From positions 1 through 8,327 of the forward strand of contig JBQTJM010000345.1 in assembly GCA_052387115.1 (NCBI GenBank): a DNA stretch of 8,327 nt, in the 5' to 3' direction. Source of the DNA: JACCXJ01 sp052387115 (lineage in GTDB: Bacteria; Pseudomonadota; Gammaproteobacteria; JACCXJ01). Position 1 is the first letter of the stretch; every line of letters begins with the position of its first letter. The translations under genes were made by a program, and so were the position numbers. Positions 5,992-8,327 of the stretch are shown piece by piece. Below the pieces are notes generated by a model, which had not been told where the DNA came from, ran no database searches, and worked only from the letters and a program-made list of their open reading frames with translations.

Positions 5992-8327
5992 TCATTGCGC
6001 CAAAAGCGCATGATTCCCCGCGCTTGGAGTGAGCACCCGTTCCAAACGAACGGTCGATGCTCGCACGAGATCCCTGGCATCCCGCAGCTCGGCGGTATCA
6101 AGGCCCTCGGTGAACCACGCACATACCGGGGCGAGCAGGTCGTGCGCGGCCTGGTGCTTACCCTGATCGAACCACAAGCGCGCCAAGCGGGTCGCCGAGC
6201 GCAGCTCCAGGGACTTCGTGCCCTGTCGCCTGGCGATCTCCAGTGCCTGCCGGAAACAGATCTCCGCCGCGCCGCTCGCTTCCGATCCGTTTTGCTGCAG
6301 CCGCTGCTCGCCCTCCAGCCGATAGATCTCGGCCTCGTACCAGCGCTCCCCGGTGTGGCGCGCCTCGGCCTGCGCCTCGCCGAGCACGCCAAGTCCTGCG
6401 TCGGGTTGGCCGTCCTTCGCATATGCCTGGGCGAGAAGCGCGAGATGATAGGGCTGGATGATCTTCGCGCCGGCCGCCCCCCAGTCCTCCAGACCCCGGC
6501 GGATCGCGGCGATCCCCGCGCCGGTCTCTCCGTCTGCGGCGAGCGCCCAACCCTGCAGGATGCGGCCGCCGGGGAGCCAGAACGCGATGCCTTCGTCCCG
6601 GCACAGTTGGATCAGGGCCTCTGTTTGCTCATGCACGCTCTCCACGTCGCCGGCGCACTGCGCCACGACCGCGCCCGTCCAGCGCATCTGCGCGACGCCG
6701 AAGGGTTGGGCCAGCTCCTCTGCCAGCCGCATCCCCGCCTCGATATGCTGCAGCGCCTGGCCGGGGGAGCCGAGCAGCCAGCACGTGAGCGCCGCATACA
6801 TGCGGCACACCACACCGGGGTCCTCTCCATACCGGACGGCCAGGTGTCCATAGGCCCGGACCTCGTAGCGCGCCAGGACCGCGTCGATATGGGGCAGCGC
6901 GGCGGCGGGCTCGCCCATGAACAGGCGGGTCTGGCCCACGGCATTGTGCGCGGGCAGCACGGCGGGGTCCGAGCTTGGCTTGGCGAGGGCCAGCAACCGC
7001 TCTGCCAGCGCCTGCGCGCGCCGGAAGTCAGCGCGTGTCACATGGTAATTCCACAAGCCGCATAGCACCGGAACCAGGCTCAGGCCGTCGCTGAGCTCTT
7101 GGCACAGCCGATCGGCGCGCTCATAGGCTTGCTCTACGGTTTGTGTGCCGAAGCCTTCGGTGACGATCAGGGTGGCGCCGAGGGCCGTCTGTAGCCGGAG
7201 CTCCTCCCGTAGGCGCTCGGGAGAATCGCGGGGCCAGCGCTCCAGGAGCGTCAGCCCTTGGTTCAGGTGTGCAAGCGCCGCCCGGGGCGCCTGCCGCGCC
7301 AGCGCCGTCTCGCCCGCCTGGCGATGATAGCGCACCGCCCGTACGGGGTCCCGCCCCTCTTCGAAGTGCTCGGCGAGCGCCACGGCGATCGCGCCCGTCT
7401 CCTCGCCATAACCCGCCTCCAGCCGCCCGCCGGTGCGCCGGTGCAAATTGGCTCGCCGGCCCGCGGGCAACTGCCCGTACACCACCTGCCGGTAGAGCGC
7501 GTGGCGAAAGGCGTAGCGTGCGGCGAGGGTGCCGTCCGGCCACGTCTCCTGGCCGTGCGCGTCCAGAAAGAGGTGGCGCCGCGCGAGCCCCGCGCACTGC
7601 TCTTCCACGGGATCGAGCTCGGCCTCGAGCCCCGCCGCGACCGCCGCCGCGGAGAACTCGAGCCCGGCCACGCTCGCGGCCTCGAGCAGCCGTCGCTCGG
7701 GGAGGCTGAGCTGCGCGAACCGATGTTCGATGAGCTGCCGCACCGTCGCCGGGACCGTGGTCGCGAGCCCCGCAAGCGTCTCCTGCAGGACCCACTGTCC
7801 TTCCTGGGGTTGCAGTAGCCCCTCTGCCTGCCACTCCTCGATCAGGGCGACCAGGAACAGCGGGTGGCCCTCGGTACGCTCATGCAACAGCCTGCCCAGG
7901 GCCGGCGGGCAGTGCGCCAGCCGCCCGCAGAGATAATCAGCGACCGCTTCTTCGCTCAGCCCGGTCAGTGCCAGCATTCGGCAGCGGCCATGCAGGCGCA
8001 GCTCGTGGGTGACCGCGACCAGGGGGTGGTCGTGTACGATGACCTCCACCGGCCGGTAGCTGCCGATCACTAAGAGCCGCGCCGCCTCCCGCCGCGCGGC
8101 CCAGGCGGCGAGCCAGTCGAGCGTGGCCGCATCGCTCCACTGCAGGTCTTCCAGCACCAGGATCCCCGGCCGCTCGGCTGAGAGCGCTTCCAGCGCTTCG
8201 ACCAGCTCCCGCAGCATCCGCTCGGGACTCGTGCCCTGGGTCCGCCGCTCCAGCGCCGCCCGCTTCATGGTGCCGATCACCCCCGGCATGGCCAGCAACC
8301 ACGTGGGGGCGTAGCGTTCCAGGACGG
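5992..8327 (-). CDS. Large ATPase/TPR signalling protein, C-terminal part (5' end outside window)
   Basis: This is the C-terminal part of a large signal-transduction ATPase of the COG3899/AAA_16 type, in which a sensor or DNA-binding N-terminus precedes an ATPase core and a helical repeat tail. The frame is open to the window edge. The TTG at 8298 is only an internal leucine codon, preceded in frame by ERYAPTW, a typical family stretch. The Walker B region GILVLEDLQWSD lies at about 8131-8166; Walker A would lie upstream, outside the window. Next come LLVIGSYRPVEV, EGHPLFLVALIEEW, and the family block FRHALYRQVVYGQLPAGRR with LHRRTGGRLEAGYG. From about 7300 downward there are repeated helical hairpins rich in Ala and Leu, consistent with TPRs, to the stop at 5992. 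No C-terminal DNA-binding domain is present, so any output domain (winged helix, cyclase or kinase-like) must be N-terminal and unseen. Family call good, role unknown. Confidence 0.85.
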   Translation of the reverse strand, partial: VLERYAPTWLLAMPGVIGTMKRAALERRTQGTSPERMLRELVEALEALSAERPGILVLEDLQWSDAATLDWLAAWAARREAARLLVIGSYRPVEVIVHDHPLVAVTHELRLHGRCRMLALTGLSEEAVADYLCGRLAHCPPALGRLLHERTEGHPLFLVALIEEWQAEGLLQPQEGQWVLQETLAGLATTVPATVRQLIEHRFAQLSLPERRLLEAASVAGLEFSAAAVAAGLEAELDPVEEQCAGLARRHLFLDAHGQETWPDGTLAARYAFRHALYRQVVYGQLPAGRRANLHRRTGGRLEAGYGEETGAIAVALAEHFEEGRDPVRAVRYHRQAGETALARQAPRAALAHLNQGLTLLERWPRDSPERLREELRLQTALGATLIVTEGFGTQTVEQAYERADRLCQELSDGLSLVPVLCGLWNYHVTRADFRRAQALAERLLALAKPSSDPAVLPAHNAVGQTRLFMGEPAAALPHIDAVLARYEVRAYGHLAVRYGEDPGVVCRMYAALTCWLLGSPGQALQHIEAGMRLAEELAQPFGVAQMRWTGAVVAQCAGDVESVHEQTEALIQLCRDEGIAFWLPGGRILQGWALAADGETGAGIAAIRRGLEDWGAAGAKIIQPYHLALLAQAYAKDGQPDAGLGVLGEAQAEARHTGERWYEAEIYRLEGEQRLQQNGSEASGAAEICFRQALEIARRQGTKSLELRSATRLARLWFDQGKHQAAHDLLAPVCAWFTEGLDTAELRDARDLVRASTVRLERVLTPSAGNHALLAQ

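Noticed and set aside
5839..7065. Long 408-codon plus-strand open frame
   Set aside because: It lies antisense to the ATPase/TPR gene and the start of the receptor gene. Its translation has no recognisable motif, while the minus strand gives clear conserved families. High GC content produces such long antisense frames.

Overview
This GC-rich window looks like part of a Gram-negative proteobacterial chromosome, most likely gammaproteobacterial. It encodes an outer-membrane TonB-dependent receptor and a periplasmic penicillin-binding-protein-like enzyme. It also carries two kinds of short palindromic repeat (a GTAG-headed REP and the CCCTCTCCC...GGGAGAGGG type) that are common between genes in such genomes. 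The lineage call rests on general resemblance only.

Layout. The left part (1-1751, plus strand) holds the end of eutB and all of eutC, the two subunits of adenosylcobalamin-dependent ethanolamine ammonia-lyase, joined by a 4-base GTGA overlap. The two subunits together convert ethanolamine to acetaldehyde and ammonia. The EutC copy starts at the conserved core and lacks the N-terminal extension that enterobacterial EutC uses for microcompartment targeting. No shell gene is visible, so a soluble, non-encapsulated pathway is the simplest reading.

The middle (1752-2179) has no convincing gene. It separates eutBC from a block of minus-strand genes that converge on it. It holds two related palindromic repeats in inverted orientation, a perfect tandem 10-mer between them, and a short AT-richer tail.

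The right part (2180-8327, minus strand) holds three co-directional genes. In transcription order they are: the C-terminal part of a large ATPase/TPR signalling protein (cut by the window edge), a siderophore-type TonB-dependent outer-membrane receptor, and a DacB/PBP4-like S13 peptidase. The receptor and peptidase overlap by four bases (TTGA), which suggests translational coupling. A REP hairpin fills the 51-base gap between the ATPase gene and the receptor gene, and it has alternative pairings that would cover the receptor's upstream start codon.

Nothing here amounts to a clearly new system. The points most worth checking are the receptor-S13 peptidase coupling, the Ser-His-Gly sequence where the peptidase family normally has Ser-x-Asn, the shortened EutC, and the REP-derived leader of the receptor gene.
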